NCBI GenBank assembly: GCA_019828595.1
Contig: JAHQRK010000011.1
Coordinates: forward strand, 2,232,001 to 2,296,000
Origin: Aphanomyces cochlioides
Taxonomy: Eukaryota; Oomycota; Saprolegniomycetes; Saprolegniales; Verrucalvaceae
Length of the DNA stretch: 64,000 nt
Direction of reading: 5' to 3'
The notes under the pieces are model-generated. The model worked only from the letters and a program-made list of their open reading frames with translations, had not been told where the DNA came from and ran no database searches. Both the position numbers and the translations under genes were made by a program. This document shows, one piece after another, positions 32,001 through 44,600 of the stretch; positions within the stretch are counted from its first letter, which is position 1, and each line of letters opens with the position of its first letter.

Positions 32001-34749
32001 ATTCAGCACGCGAATTATGCGACGATGCTGACTTGGTTTGGCTCTTCTCTCAAACCTTCCTTACGACGAACATGTACCAAATATAATTCGCGTGCTGAAT
32101 GTGAGGGTCACTCAAGTTGTGCAAATTGCATATTTTGTAGGTTGTGAGTTTTATAAAGTGTTGTTGACTTTTCTTAAAATGATGTGTCTTTTAAATCGAT
32201 GGCGTGGACTTTCTTTAAATGACATTGACTTTCTATAAATGCAGTTGAGGGCAGTGACATTAAATTGAATTGCAGTTGTGTTTATTGAAATGTCATTGAA
32301 CTTAAATTCTTTTGAACAGATTAAATCAATCGAAAAATGATCTAACTTAAACGCAAAAAGGTGTACAAGTATTGACATAACAGCACCTGAGTTTGGAGCT
32401 CTGGCAGCAATCACAAATACAACAATAATGACTGTAGCTGTTGCTCCGCTTTCTGCGATTGCTGTGCACGATATTTCAAATTCATTCGCCAATGTCATTC
32501 AAGGACTTCGACAAATGGATGGGTGCCAGGCGCCATGGATCATGACAATGTACTGCTACGTGGATTTCAAGTGACAGTGGGAAATGGCACCCACTCAAAA
32601 CATGCAAGATCGATGCAAGAATGACCAAAACAATGGTGCTATCTATCTTGAATCTCTCCTTCGAAATGCCGATGCTGAAACTTTGCCAGATTGTTGGGGG
32701 CAGTCACTGGAAATAGCTGTGTTCTCGTATTTGAAGTCGTTTACAAATGGAAAAGAATGGCTGTCAGATACTAAGTCGAGCAAGCTTTCAGTCTCAGATG
32801 AAGTGAAATACTGGCTCACTTCCAATTTAACGAGGTACACAACGCAGTGGCAAAACTACAAGAGTCTTGGGGTTGCTGAATTCTTTCTTATTCAAAATGC
32901 ATTTGGATTGACGTATCCTTTGACATTGAAGTATCTCAATTCTTCCTTTCAACTCTCGGTTCAAACCTCGTTCAAGATGCAGTGGCCGTTGGCACAAGTA
33001 CTGACAGCCATTCTTTCAAATTCGAGTGCTCTCTGTGGCAAAAGTCTCATTCGATTGAGTCTTATGTATGCTTTTGTCAATTCTACGTCAGAGGATGCGC
33101 TGATAAGTGCGGGTTTTAAATTCACCTCTCGGACCAGGTTTGTCTCTGTGAGTATGAGACGTGTTGCGGTTCCCAACTTGCTGCGGGAATGGTATCAAAA
33201 TGTGAATTTCGAAATGATGAAGCTTTTGAACTCGTCCCGCGACATCCAAAGCGCATATTGGCCTGCATACACATCGACAACAATTGCACCTCGACCAAGA
33301 GCATGGGAAGGAGCCACACTGGGCGGTGGAATATAATGTGCGACGTCGCCGTTGGGACAATGACGGGGACACTACCTGGAGTATTTTACTCATCCACAGG
33401 ATCATGTGGTGTGAATGTTCAAGAATTCTTTGTACACGAAACATCAATGTGGTTGATGGTATTTGTTGCAACTGGACCAGTCAATATCACTGCTTTGGTC
33501 GAAATGGAGACACGCAATCCTGCGAGCACTAAAGTAAGTCTTATCTCATCTACTGCTTTCTTTAAAACATATTTCCCGAATGACATATACCTCGTATTTC
33601 ATCAACAAGCGCAAACAGTTCGAGCATTGATCGCAAATGAATCAAGAATTTCAATCGCCCAATTTGTTCGACGTGGATCTGAATTATCACTCTCAATATT
33701 TTCCCTCTTTAATGAGACAGAGCCCGACTTTGACTTCTTTTCTTGGCTATTCTTGTTTGACTGGATTCAAGGTCAACGAGAAGTTGTGTCCTTTGAAGGA
33801 AGAAACTCGAAAGTGACATTGATGTCAAGTATGACTCCATTTAGTGGTGTTGAGGCTAACCCGGCTGAAATGCCTACCAATGTTGCCTACCTTATGCGGT
33901 GGCTCATGCAATACATCACGTGGGTGCTCCTGTTTGTGGCTTGTATTGTTTGCGTTTATATACTGGGAGTACGAGGTCATGTGGAAGGTTCCAATATGGT
34001 AATATTTACTCGAGTGGCATTACTGGTATGGCTTGGCCGTCCACTCATCTTTGTTCGAGCGATTGCCGCTTTATGCCTTCTGTCCACATCTACGTTAGTA
34101 TTAGAGATACCTTTAAATGGTCTCGTATCGCACTTGACGGCGGCACCTCAGCCATGGTATACAATCATCCTTGCAGCCGGTGAGCTTAACTGGATAGTTT
34201 ACATCATCAACGACATCTTTTCGGTGGTCACGAATGAATACACTCAAATGTACTCTTTTTTATGATATTTGCTGTGTGGGTGGCATCAGCAATTTTGTCA
34301 TTTGTTTCTCCTCCATCAATATCTGTTTCGATCGAAAGAGTATGCTCGGTGGCGCAAGTGGATTTTCAAGTCGAATGTCAGAGTGGCACTGTCGCCATTG
34401 GAAGCCTTCGTCAATTACTCGTGCTGCTCGGGCTTGTCTTGGGTCTTTGTACAATTTGCTACACCATTGTTCGCGTTTGCTATAGGAAACTGTGGTCCGT
34501 TCATTGCTCTTGTATGCTGCTGCGAGACACCAATTCCGAATGACCAACTGGGAGTATAATGATATGGTGTTTCTAGAAAAGGCTTCGGCAGTTCTCACGG
34601 GCTTATTGTCGATTGAAATTGGCGCTACATTGTATGTGTTTGATATAAAGACTTGGCGAATGCACGGATGCCCTTTGCACCAGACAACATCTGGCAAGGG
34701 AGATCTTCCCACACATCTCATGCACGCTGTTCCACTAGTCGATTTATAA
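29029..34749 (+). pseudogene. Copy B of giant duplicated membrane protein, heavily disrupted
   Basis: Collinear with copy D, starting at ATG 29029 (MPRIEAIGRVMPASTPSG) and ending HAVPLVDL. Lesions include an extra GA near 29240 (WWR/EFNTT), an in-frame loss of about 48 codons at about 29575-29592, a lost base near 30822 (VVGR/FGLE), a shift near 31155, a foldback element inserted at 31738-32363, a TGA at 32572-32574, a loss of about 33 bases near 33120, a lost base near 33331 and shifts near 34258 and 34490. What remains is still clearly the same family: YCWVDFNHRFEMAHTAKRQQ, LLCGESLRISYVLNDALL and AAGELNWIVYIINDIFSVVT are readable. This copy cannot make a full product. Confidence 0.9.
31738..32363. 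mobile_element. Foldback/MITE-like element with 281-bp inverted repeats, TA target duplication
   Basis: The outer arms 31738-32018 and 32083-32363 are near-perfect reverse complements, with one difference noticed in AGAAAGGCCACG versus AGAAAGTCCACG. The spacer between them is 64 bp. The ends read CACCTTTTTGCGTTTAAGTT. TA flanks both sides (31736-31737 and 32364-32365). The matching position in copy A has no insert, with flanking AATGCGAC and CAAGCATTGAC in place of B's AATGCAAC and CAAGTATTGAC. No transposase is encoded, so it is non-autonomous. TA duplication is typical of Tc1/mariner-type mobilisation. Nearly identical arms suggest recent insertion. Confidence 0.92.
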
Positions 34750-35770
34750 AATGAATATATTGACTCATCAACATTTGGGTCATCAAATTGCCAACTTGAC
34801 GTTCGTTGAAAAAGCGAGAACTACACTCTAATTGAGTTGTCATTTTGTTTCAAGGAATTTTTGCGTGAGTCTAAAACTATTTTAATACGAGTGAAATCGT
34901 CTCTGACCTGCATGCAGATCAATATTCAAGCGCAGATGACTGTGTTTGCAACGGGGCTGTTGCTAGTCAAGCCAATGATGTCACGTCAAGATCACGACGT
35001 GTTATAAGAACACCGGGGTATAAGAATCCATCGAAGGAAGATTGAAGTTAGAAGGATGCTCTGGGAGCTTCCAAGCGAGGCTCAGGCGACGTCGAACGCG
35101 CGGCTGCGAGATGCGCAGCCGCCGGTTTGGAGCCGATCCTGTTAGGATAGCTCACACTTAAATCTGCCAGCTAGCAAGGTTGTGTGATTTACACTTCCTC
35201 TGCGCTCAAGCACTGTTACAGTGTTCATAAATGAGCATGTTGAAGTATTTACTGTGTCCAGAAACGAGCGTATAGAAGTGATTGTAGCTTTTGATATGCT
35301 TTGACTAATTCCGATTCCCAAGGACGAACACAGACTACGTTATCGATAAACGCATAGGATTCCGTATTCGAGAACTGGTTATGTATCGCCTTGAGTCGCT
35401 GCGGCAAATAGTCGTCAATGCATATAGTTCAAACTTGAGAGCGTTACGAAACTCACTTAATTGGCAAGGTTCAGAGAGTTGACATAGAATTTATAACATC
35501 CCACAACAGGATGTTTGAGTTAGAGATAATTACAACGCCATTTTTCAGACATGTAGGAACCCTCTTGCATCGTTTAAGGCATCCTCAACCTGACGGAGTT
35601 AACCAGAGTGTACCGAACCATCCTTAAGTGGTTATAACGCTAACTGGACACAGCGAAACTCACGAGCATCGAGTAAATATAACCAGCTCAGTGAAAAGGG
35701 ATAGCGATTCATAAAACGGATGGTGTTAATAATCTCTCTCTTCCAGGACGTTTGGTTCTTCAAGCGAAAA
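34750..35770. other. Spacer between copies B and C (tail to tail)
   Basis: No gene supported. A GC-rich perfect hairpin, CGGCTGCG (35101-35108) with CGCAGCCG (35114-35121) around a 5-base loop, stands out in otherwise AT-rich DNA near 35040-35160. Its role is unknown and it does not fold as a recognisable tRNA or 5S rRNA. Confidence 0.45.
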
Positions 35771-38700
35771 TTAGTCAACAAGAGGTATCGCATTCTCGAG
35801 ATGAATATGGAGCCCTAATTGACGCACGTCGGAGGTATATATCCGCCAAGTTTTAATATCAAAGACATAGATCTTGCTGCAGCGTACAGTAGCAGCGACT
35901 GAGCAGTCCTGGGTGACTCGTGCGGATGCCTCAGACGCTCTACAATGTAGCAGAGAAAACAGAAACTAACGACGAGGCCTAGCAATGTGAGAAATCTCTC
36001 GGTGCTTCCTATCGCAATGGTGCCACTATCACATTCGACTTGAAAGTCCACTTGAACAACTGAGCAAACTCTCGAAAGCGACACAGAAGCAATTGGAGGT
36101 GAGAGAAATGATAATAACGTTGCTGCGACCCAAATTACAATGAAACTCATAAATGCATAGCGAGGTGTGTACTGCTTGGTGAAGACTGAAAAAACATCAT
36201 TGATAATGTAGACCATCCAATTGAGCTCGCCCCCTGCAAGGACAACAGTGTACCATGGCCGAGGCGTTGACTGCAAGTGTGAAACAAGATCACTGAGTGG
36301 CCTCTGCAACGTCAAAGTTGATGTGGATAGAAGGCAAATGGCAGCTATCGCACGTACGAGAATAAGGGGGCGACCAATCCACACCACACGGCTGAAAGCA
36401 GTCATGTTGGCTGCTTCGACATGACCACGTACATATAGAATGTAAAAACTCACCACGCAAGCAACACACAGCATGACCCATGTGATGTATTGCATGAGGC
36501 CACGTACTAAGTACGCCACATTTGTTGGCACTTCACTTGGGTTAGCTTGCAAGTCACTGAGTGGACTTAATGTTGAGATTAAAGTGGCAGCCCCTTCGTC
36601 GCCTTCAAAGGATACCACTTCCCGCAGTCCTTAGACCCAATCAATCATACACAGCCAAGCATAGAACTCAAAATCGGGCTCCGATTCCGAGAACAAAGGA
36701 ACTATGGAGAGTGACAAATTAGTTCCACGCCGAAGAAATTGAGCCACAGAGACCCTTGTTTTATTTTTTATTGTAGCTCTAGTCGATTGGGCTTGCTTGT
36801 GCAATCCAGTACTAATGTCGCGAGCCAGATACGTCTGGAGGAACGAGGTAGCAAATCCAAGCGTAGCCTTGCTGCTAGCTGGATTTCGAGTTTCCATTTC
36901 AACCAACGCTGTGGTGTTCACTGGACCTGATGCGATGAGTCCTACCAACCATAATTTGCTGTCGTCAACGAAAAATTCTTGGATATTGACTCCACATGAT
37001 CCTGAAGACGTGATAAATGATCCTGGGAGTGTTCCGGTAATTGATCCCAAAGATATGTCACAAAGTATATCACCACCACCCAGAGTTGCTCCTTCCCAAG
37101 CCCGCGGTCGGGGGGCGAACGAAAACGAGCTTTAAAAATGCCAAAAGCTGTTTTGGGTCTCAGTGCTCGAGCTGAGCAGTTTGACCACCTCAAAGGTGAT
37201 CGATTTGTATAAATCACGCAATGACTCAGGGCATGGAACTCGCTTCATCGTTATTGAACCAAATGGACCAAGGAGATTGCGTACCAGACTAAAGCCTTGA
37301 CCAAAGGGAAAACTCATGATACCTTGATCGACCAGTATATTCTCAGGGGTTATATTTCTGTAGGTAAACGAACCACTCGAGCGAATAAGGCTCTGGCCAA
37401 CAAGACCACTCGAGTTGGTTGTAACAGTTCTTAGCATTTGTGCCAACGGCATGAGCATTTTCATTGATGTTTGAACTGGAACTTGATAAGTGCCATTACA
37501 GAATTTCAGTGTGAATGGATAACTCAATCCAAATGCATTTTTAATTGAATAGGTCTCGACAATACCAAGGTTCTTGTAATTTTGCCATTGAGTTGTGTAG
37601 TGTGAAATATTCATCGAGCTCCAATATGCAATTTCATCAGTGACCGAAAAACCACGTTGATTTGTTTGTGACTGCCACGAGGTTCCGTCAGCGGTTCTCG
37701 TTAAATACGAGAATACTCCGATCTCGAACACTTCACCCCAGCACTCTGTAAAGCTGTCCAAATCAACGTTTTGAAGCATCGATTCCAGGAAGACAGCACC
37801 GTTGCTGATTTCATTCAAACAACGACTTTGTAACCTTTGGGTAGGAGCCATTTCCCATCGCCGCTGGAAATCAAGGTAGCATGTTGTGCTCATTGTCCAT
37901 GGGACTTGACATCCATCCATTTGGCGCAGGCTACGAATTACATTTGGTAATGTATTCGCTTCGGCGTGAATTGAATTCACAAGAAGAGGAAACACTTCAA
38001 TTGACTGGACGGAAGTGTTGGTAGTAGTTGCTAAGGCGCCAAATGATAGATCTGTGATATCTGCATTAGATATCGACCTCGTGTACTGCAGATTCTCGAT
38101 GAACCAATTGGATAAGTAGTCTTGAGTTTGTAAATCAAATGATGACCACCAGAAATCATTTTGCATGGCAGACACTGTGACCTGAAGAAATGCAAAACTG
38201 CCTATAATTGAACCGACCATAAACATGAGACTAGCAAAGCCCAAAATATTTTGCCATCTCGTAAACTCAGGAGCCTTTTCTGAGTTGGTTTTGACTTGCT
38301 CAGACATGGCATAACTTAATGCCCCGCCCTTATGGGCATCTCGGTAAACTATTTCCCAAATTTTAAAGTCGAATACATGTGATTGTATAGACAAGAGACC
38401 ACACATGACACATGAAACGGGATCTAAATATTGCGAACTCTGATGTGAAGGCATGAAATACGCCTGCGCTGGTGCTGAGATGAGAACACTGCTGAGATAT
38501 TTTTCTTGCGTTTGCTCCAACCTGATATAACATTGATATATCGTAAAGAAAAGATATGACACCACAAGACAAACGATATGAACACTGACGAGAAGGAAAA
38601 CGCGAGAATAGCTGCCGATTTCAACTTCACCCCCAACACATACAACGCCTCGTCGAAATGACGTTATAGAGCAAGTTTGGTTGACAGTCGCTCTGACTTG

Positions 38701-40912
38701 AACTGGCTGAAATGTTTCGATGCAATACATGCACAAAAAGGAAAACATAGAGTGCAATGGAACGTACGCTCGAGTTTTGCCATTGGTGGCGGGGAGTAGA
38801 AAGTCATTCATGACATAGGACATCCACAGGGTTTCTCCGCTAAGTAAAACTTTCCTATAACATGGCCTTGGAGGCGCATTGAAGTGCGCTAGACAGTTGG
38901 CTGGTGTCAGGACGGCTGGTGAAGAACTTAGAATAAGAGTAGCAGTAAGACCACGAAGAAATAGCAATGGCCTTCCCACCCACACGCTACCCATCACTCT
39001 TAAACTGAAAAAGGTTGCGTCTCTCCCCTCGAAACTTGTAGACGAAGGCGTAGATCAAGAGCAGGATCGTCACTGTAGTTGAAACAACACTTGTGTACAA
39101 AACTGAATACCAAAAGTATGGAGTGGCAGTATGGGGTAACTCGATTGTTTTTGCTGCTAACGGTAAGTAATTGCTGCGACCAGACAGCAGAGTCAAGTTG
39201 CCATAATCACCCTCTAAAGTAAAGGCTTCTCTAGTCCCATCAGCCCAGTCATAGAGAGCAATCCAGCCAAAGAGAGACCATAAGTCGGTAGGGTACTGAA
39301 TAATTGGTTGAGTTTTTTAGTAGTAATTTCGTCTGATTTTGGGTAGCAAATTGTACAAACAGAAGACGGAGGGCTTGAATGTCTCCCGAAATTGATTGCA
39401 AATTGTACGACTTGGGAAGGCTGGACACAAGTCGTAGTGCAGGTAAAATTGCATCATAGCAATTTTTGCGGCTCAATACGCTGCAACTGCACACCAAATT
39501 AGCATTCACATTTGCTTGCTGCATGATCCACGCCGAGAAAAGTAAACTGCGTCTTGTTAATGTGATGGCAAACCGATTTTGTGTAAGACATGCATCGTCG
39601 TATGTGAATGGCATTTGAACAAAAGGCTTGGCTGCGGCGAGTGGGGCGCAAAGTGGATTTCCACCATAGTACAACATATCAGGGCTATCCCAATGTGGCG
39701 GAACGACGTCGATATCAACGTCGAACAAAGATTGGTATTCGTCACAGAAAGCATCGTCGTTTTGCAACCGATTATTGAGCATACTTTGAAAAGATGCCAC
39801 TAGATTGAACAAAGATGCTGGAGGAGCAACAAAGAATGTATCCCAGTTCATAAGAGGCCCAATAAACGACAGCACCAAATCCCCACCAGTGGTCTGGGCA
39901 GACCCCATGTACAAAGCGTCCCAGTCGTGCCCTATTGCTTCCATCGAGTTGATCATATTTCGAACCAACGTGCATTTGAGACTGACACATTTCGCCATAT
40001 CATTCCAAAGACCGCTTGAAATATGCCGGGACGACCACATTGCTAATCCGCGGATAACAAATGGCACGTAGCTTGTCGTCACCAATCGACTAACGCCAAG
40101 AGCATTATCAATCTTAATGCTGTTAAAAATTCCAGTTTGAAAACGATTGTGCCACTGAATGTTGTATCGCAATAGGCCGTGCTCGCTCCACACAGACACT
40201 TCATCTGCAACAGAGCTCCAAGTGTGATTTCTCAAATTTGATACCCATATTGATCCTTCAGGCGTCGTTGCAACTGCTGTTAAAATAATTTGATTGATCT
40301 GCAAGCCATACGCTGATTGAGTCAAGTCGACTGTAATAACATTGCGCAGAAGTGCTTCCAAATAGACTGCAGCATTGTCATATTGTCGAAGTGCACAACG
40401 GAGTTGTCGCTTTGCGTGTGTGCCATTTCAAATCGACGGTCAAAGTCGACCCAGCAATGTCCAGAGATTGTGAAGATGTTTTCATACAAGCTGTTAGCTC
40501 GGAATGTTGTAATAGCCACATCTAATGGAATTGGAGCAAGCATTAGTCTTCTAGCTTCGGTCGGCCTGACATCGATGAAAGTCGCTGGAGTTGAATAATC
40601 CTTTGGAATAAACTCTGCGGCGAGGTCGAACTCCCCAAACTGATATGAAGTAAGCTTGGCGTTGAATACATCCGCGAGATAGGTTTGGCCACCAGTTGTG
40701 TTCAAGCCTCGCCACCAATGATCGTTCGTTGTGTATTCAGTCAAGAGAGTGACATATGCAATGCCACAGCCCGTCGTGAAGAGAAGATATAAGTAGCTCA
40801 ATGCTGACCACCTGGACAATAGCGATGGAGTGACTGATAGCAAGAACGGTTCAAACATTTGACATGATGGAGGTGCAGGCACTACCAACGGAGAAATCTT
40901 CTTCGACGACAT
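35771..40912 (-). pseudogene. Copy C of giant duplicated membrane protein, disrupted, opposite strand
   Basis: Starts at ATG 40912 (MSSKKISPLVVPAPPSC) with first membrane segment YLLFTTGCGIAYVTLLTEYT. Lesions include a lost base after EMAHT near 40420, a shift in an A-run near 39328, a shift near 38998 before MGSVWVGRPLLF, a shift near 37133 (NSFWHF), a TAA at 36631-36633 inside DWV-GLREVV, and a deletion with shift near 35880. The deletion removes the segment that in D reads YQFRTDNWEHMGILYLDKAS. The last frame then resumes as KIYVFDIKTWRIYTSDVR and ends at 35771. A 621-codon frame (37132-38997) remains open. The homopolymer-adjacent shifts could partly be sequencing error, but the TAA and the deletion are not so easily explained. 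Confidence 0.87.
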
Positions 40913-41620
40913 GGCTGAGCTGCATGGGCGGGGCACTTTGATGTCGCGACCGTTTCAATACCCTCAAAATATTAATAGATATGTTCACAACAACGGATGC
41001 TCATTATTTCTATTTAACTTGCATCTTTGTTGTTTCAACATTGTGCTGGACTGCGCTGAATCTACAGACTACGATTGATATCGTGTTCATGTGTCTGCGT
41101 CGGTGAAATAAGTCAGTTGGTTCTAATTTGACACGTTTTCTCTGAGAGAAGAAACTACGAGCGAGTAATGACAACAAGCGGCCGTGTTTCTGAAGGAAAG
41201 CAAATGCAAAGCCAGAGAACAATTCCATATAGGCCGTGCACAACAGTAAAGTCTCGAGGACAAGGACAGCAATAACTTTAACAGAATTTGACATCAAGGG
41301 AAGGATTTATGACAACGGTGTTATCAAGATGTTCGTCTTGAAAATCAATTGACGTGGGAGGACACGCTCTGGACGATTTCTATGATCGCAATAACGTCAA
41401 AGGTATCGCTAGCTGCTCATGTCCGCTCCAACTGGCATCTTGCACGGTCAAGTCATTTCTAGAATGCAGCCTTGAGGTACAAAGAATGCGGCAGAATCAT
41501 TGGAGCGTTTCTGGCCTCTGAGTCGACATAAAAAGGTTATCCTAGTTGTGTACTATAATTATACTGGTCGTTTGGTCCCTGTCAGGGCAACTGCTAACTC
41601 TAGTCAATCCATCTCTCTAC
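40913..41620. other. Divergent region between copies C and D
   Basis: A head-to-head spacer of about 700 bases. An antisense frame (41010-41297, minus) is open, but the content is unremarkable. It probably carries both promoters. In-frame codons upstream of 41621 lack an ATG back to 41546. Confidence 0.5.
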
Positions 41621-44600
41621 ATGAGGCTGATCCAATGCTTCAAAAGGCAAAGGATTGCTCCTATTTCCATCTTATCAAATGTACCATTCACTGACTCAAA
41701 TCGCACAAACTCCAAGCAGTCCTTGGGTTGCCTTGTTTCAGCGTGTGGATACGTCTATCTCCTCTTCACGACGGCATGCAGCTTCGGATTTCTTCTTGTT
41801 CTGTCTGAATACACGACCAACGATCATTTGTGGCGTGGCTTTAATAACACTGGTGGTCAAACATTCCTTGCAGACGTGATCAATACTAGGCTATTGCTTG
41901 GTCAGTTCGGCCCATTCGACATTTATGATTCCTTCATTGCCAAGGATTATTCAACGCCGGACTCAACAATTGATATGAGGCCTATTGCAGCACGACAAAT
42001 TATGCTTGCAGCGACTTCTTTGGAGTCATCGATCAGTGCGATTCGTGCAAATAGTTTGTACGAACACATATTTACTATTGTTGGCCACTGTTGGGTGGAC
42101 TTCAGTAGGCGATTCGAAATGGCACACACAGCCAAGCGACAACTGCGATGCGCATCACGCCAAATCGACAATGCAGCAGTTTACTTGGAAGCTCTGCTAC
42201 GAAATGTAGACCCTTTGGATCTAACCCAATCAGCTTATGGCGTTCAAATCAACCAAATTGTCTTGACTGCAGTGGCCAGCACAACGGAAGGATCTGCTTG
42301 GGTTACGGCGTTGAAAAATTACACTTGGGGAGCTATATCAGACGAAGTTGCACTTTGGCAACAATACAATCTCACTCGATACTCGATTCAATTTGAAAAC
42401 CGTTTCCAAATGGGATTATTGAACTCGATAAGCATTGTTAATGCCTTTGGCACTCACCGATCGATGACAACTACCTCTGTGGCCTATGTTTCGAGAGGAT
42501 TGGCCACATGGTCCACGAAATACATTTCAAGCGGCTTCTGGAATGATATGACGAAGTGCGTCAGTTTGGGTTGCACGTTGGTTCGCAATATGACAAACTC
42601 TATGGAGGCGATGGGCCGCAACTGGGATACTGTATACACTGGAACAACAGTGACTATTGGCGGTGACTTGGTGCGGTCGTTCATCGGTCCTCTGATGAAT
42701 TGGGATGTCTACCAAGTCCTTCCTCCTACTTCTCTAGTGAAATTATTTGTTATGTTTCAAACAGAATTATATCAACGGCTTCGACAAGACGAATCATTCA
42801 GCACTTCCTTCGAAACCATACCCGAATGTGATGTCGATGTAGTCCCAAAGGATTGGAGAAGGTCTGGACTCTTGTATTACGGTGGAAATCCATTGTGTGC
42901 TCCTTTGGCTCCAGCAAAGTCATTTGTTCAAATGTCGTTTAATTTTGATGATGCATGTCAGACTCAAAATCGATTTGCGATGACTTTCACTCAACCAGGC
43001 GTACTCTTTGCCGTATGGGTATCCCGAATGATTGATTCTGACATTAGTTTGACATGCAAACTCAGTGTCATGTCTCAAAAAGTATGCTACGAAACTCTTT
43101 TGTCCGCCCTAAAGCTTGCTTCGAAGTTTTCGTCACCCTGCAATGTGCAGGAGACGTCAAATGCGATCCAATCCACAAAATTACTCTTTATACAGCTCGC
43201 TACTGAAAATACATCAAAAATTCTCCTGACACAGGCAATCCTTCCAGACTCAAAGAGTCCTTGGACACCCTTGGGATGGATTGCATTATATGACTGGGTT
43301 GATGGGACTCGAGAAGCCTATATGTTTGAAGGAGATAATGGAAATATGACTTTGTTGTCTGCTAGGATGAACTACCTACCAATGGCTGCAAAGATGCTCG
43401 AGCTTCCCGAATCAGCATGTCGCTACGTTTGGTATTCTGCATGTTACTTGACATCACTCTCATGCGTAATCATCCTTGTACTGTTTACATTTTCATTCGT
43501 GAACAGATTTCAACAGGATGGTGGAATTCTGTTCAATTTCAATCGAGTCGTCGGTAGTGTTTGGATTGGACGACCACTATTGCTGGTGCGTGGAGTTACT
43601 GCAGCCGTTGTGCTGAGCACTTCACCAGCCGTGCTTGCAAGAACCAACGTTGTTACTTACTTTGATCATACCCCGCGACCGTTGCTTGAGCGACTTCTGT
43701 TATGTGGAGAATGTCTATGGATATCCTACGTTATAGAGGATTTCCTGCTTCCTCTGTTACATTATCGCTTAAGAGCTTGCACTATTTTTAACAGCTTGAT
43801 AACTTTCGCCACAATTTTTTGTGTTGAAACAACTGCTCCGATCCAGATCACAGCTACAGTAAATCAAACGTGCTCAATCACATCGTTTCGACGAGGTGCT
43901 ACATGCATCAGTGGGCAAGTGGAAATTGGTAGTTTCACTCGAGTGCTGCTTTTGTGTGGTGTCCAAATTGCGTGCCTTTTTGTATCAAATCTCACCATGT
44001 GGATTTATCTCAGCTGCAACAAAAGCGCACCAATCAAAGAGCAACATTTAGACCACATCATTATCCCTGCGGCTGCTAAAGCTTTTTTAGCACCTGCCGT
44101 ACACGCTACTTGGCCAATAGACAATATTACGTGTGTGATGTGTGGCTTTCTTCCTATGAAAACCCACTTGTTCAATTTCAATTTATGGACAAATGTGGCT
44201 GTTGAATCTCAACGTACTAAAATGGTGAGCATCACTCGCATTACTCCATACATAAATGTTGTTGGAGATTCGTCATTTAGTCTACGAAATGTAACTTTGG
44301 GGTATGGCAGTCTTTTGTATATGGCTATGTCAATTGCAAGTAGTTTTGCTTTCCTCCAACTCACAAGTTCGGCAATGAGCAATGATTTTTGGTGGAAATC
44401 GTTTGACATCCCAACTCAAGTTTACATGACGAATTGGTTCAACCAAGGTCTGCAGTATTTGAGCTCATCTTCAGACATACATATTACAGATTTGACGCAT
44501 GGAATATTTGTTACGACCACGAACTCAACGGGAACATCCTCCCAGGCCTCCATACTATACTCGAACTCTATTCAAGACGAGGTAAACACTGTTTCAAATG

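Noticed and set aside
31729..32498. Two near-identical short proteins on opposite strands near 31.8 and 32.3 kb
   Set aside because: They are translations of the two arms of the foldback element, not genes.
35040..35160. A tRNA or 5S rRNA around the GC-rich hairpin at 35101-35121
   Set aside because: No cloverleaf, A-box/B-box pair or 5S consensus could be found. Only the one stem is clear.
41546..41620. Longer N terminus for copy D beginning upstream of 41621
   Set aside because: The extension starts with TTG and not ATG, and the other copies have leaders of about 45 residues that match a start at 41621.
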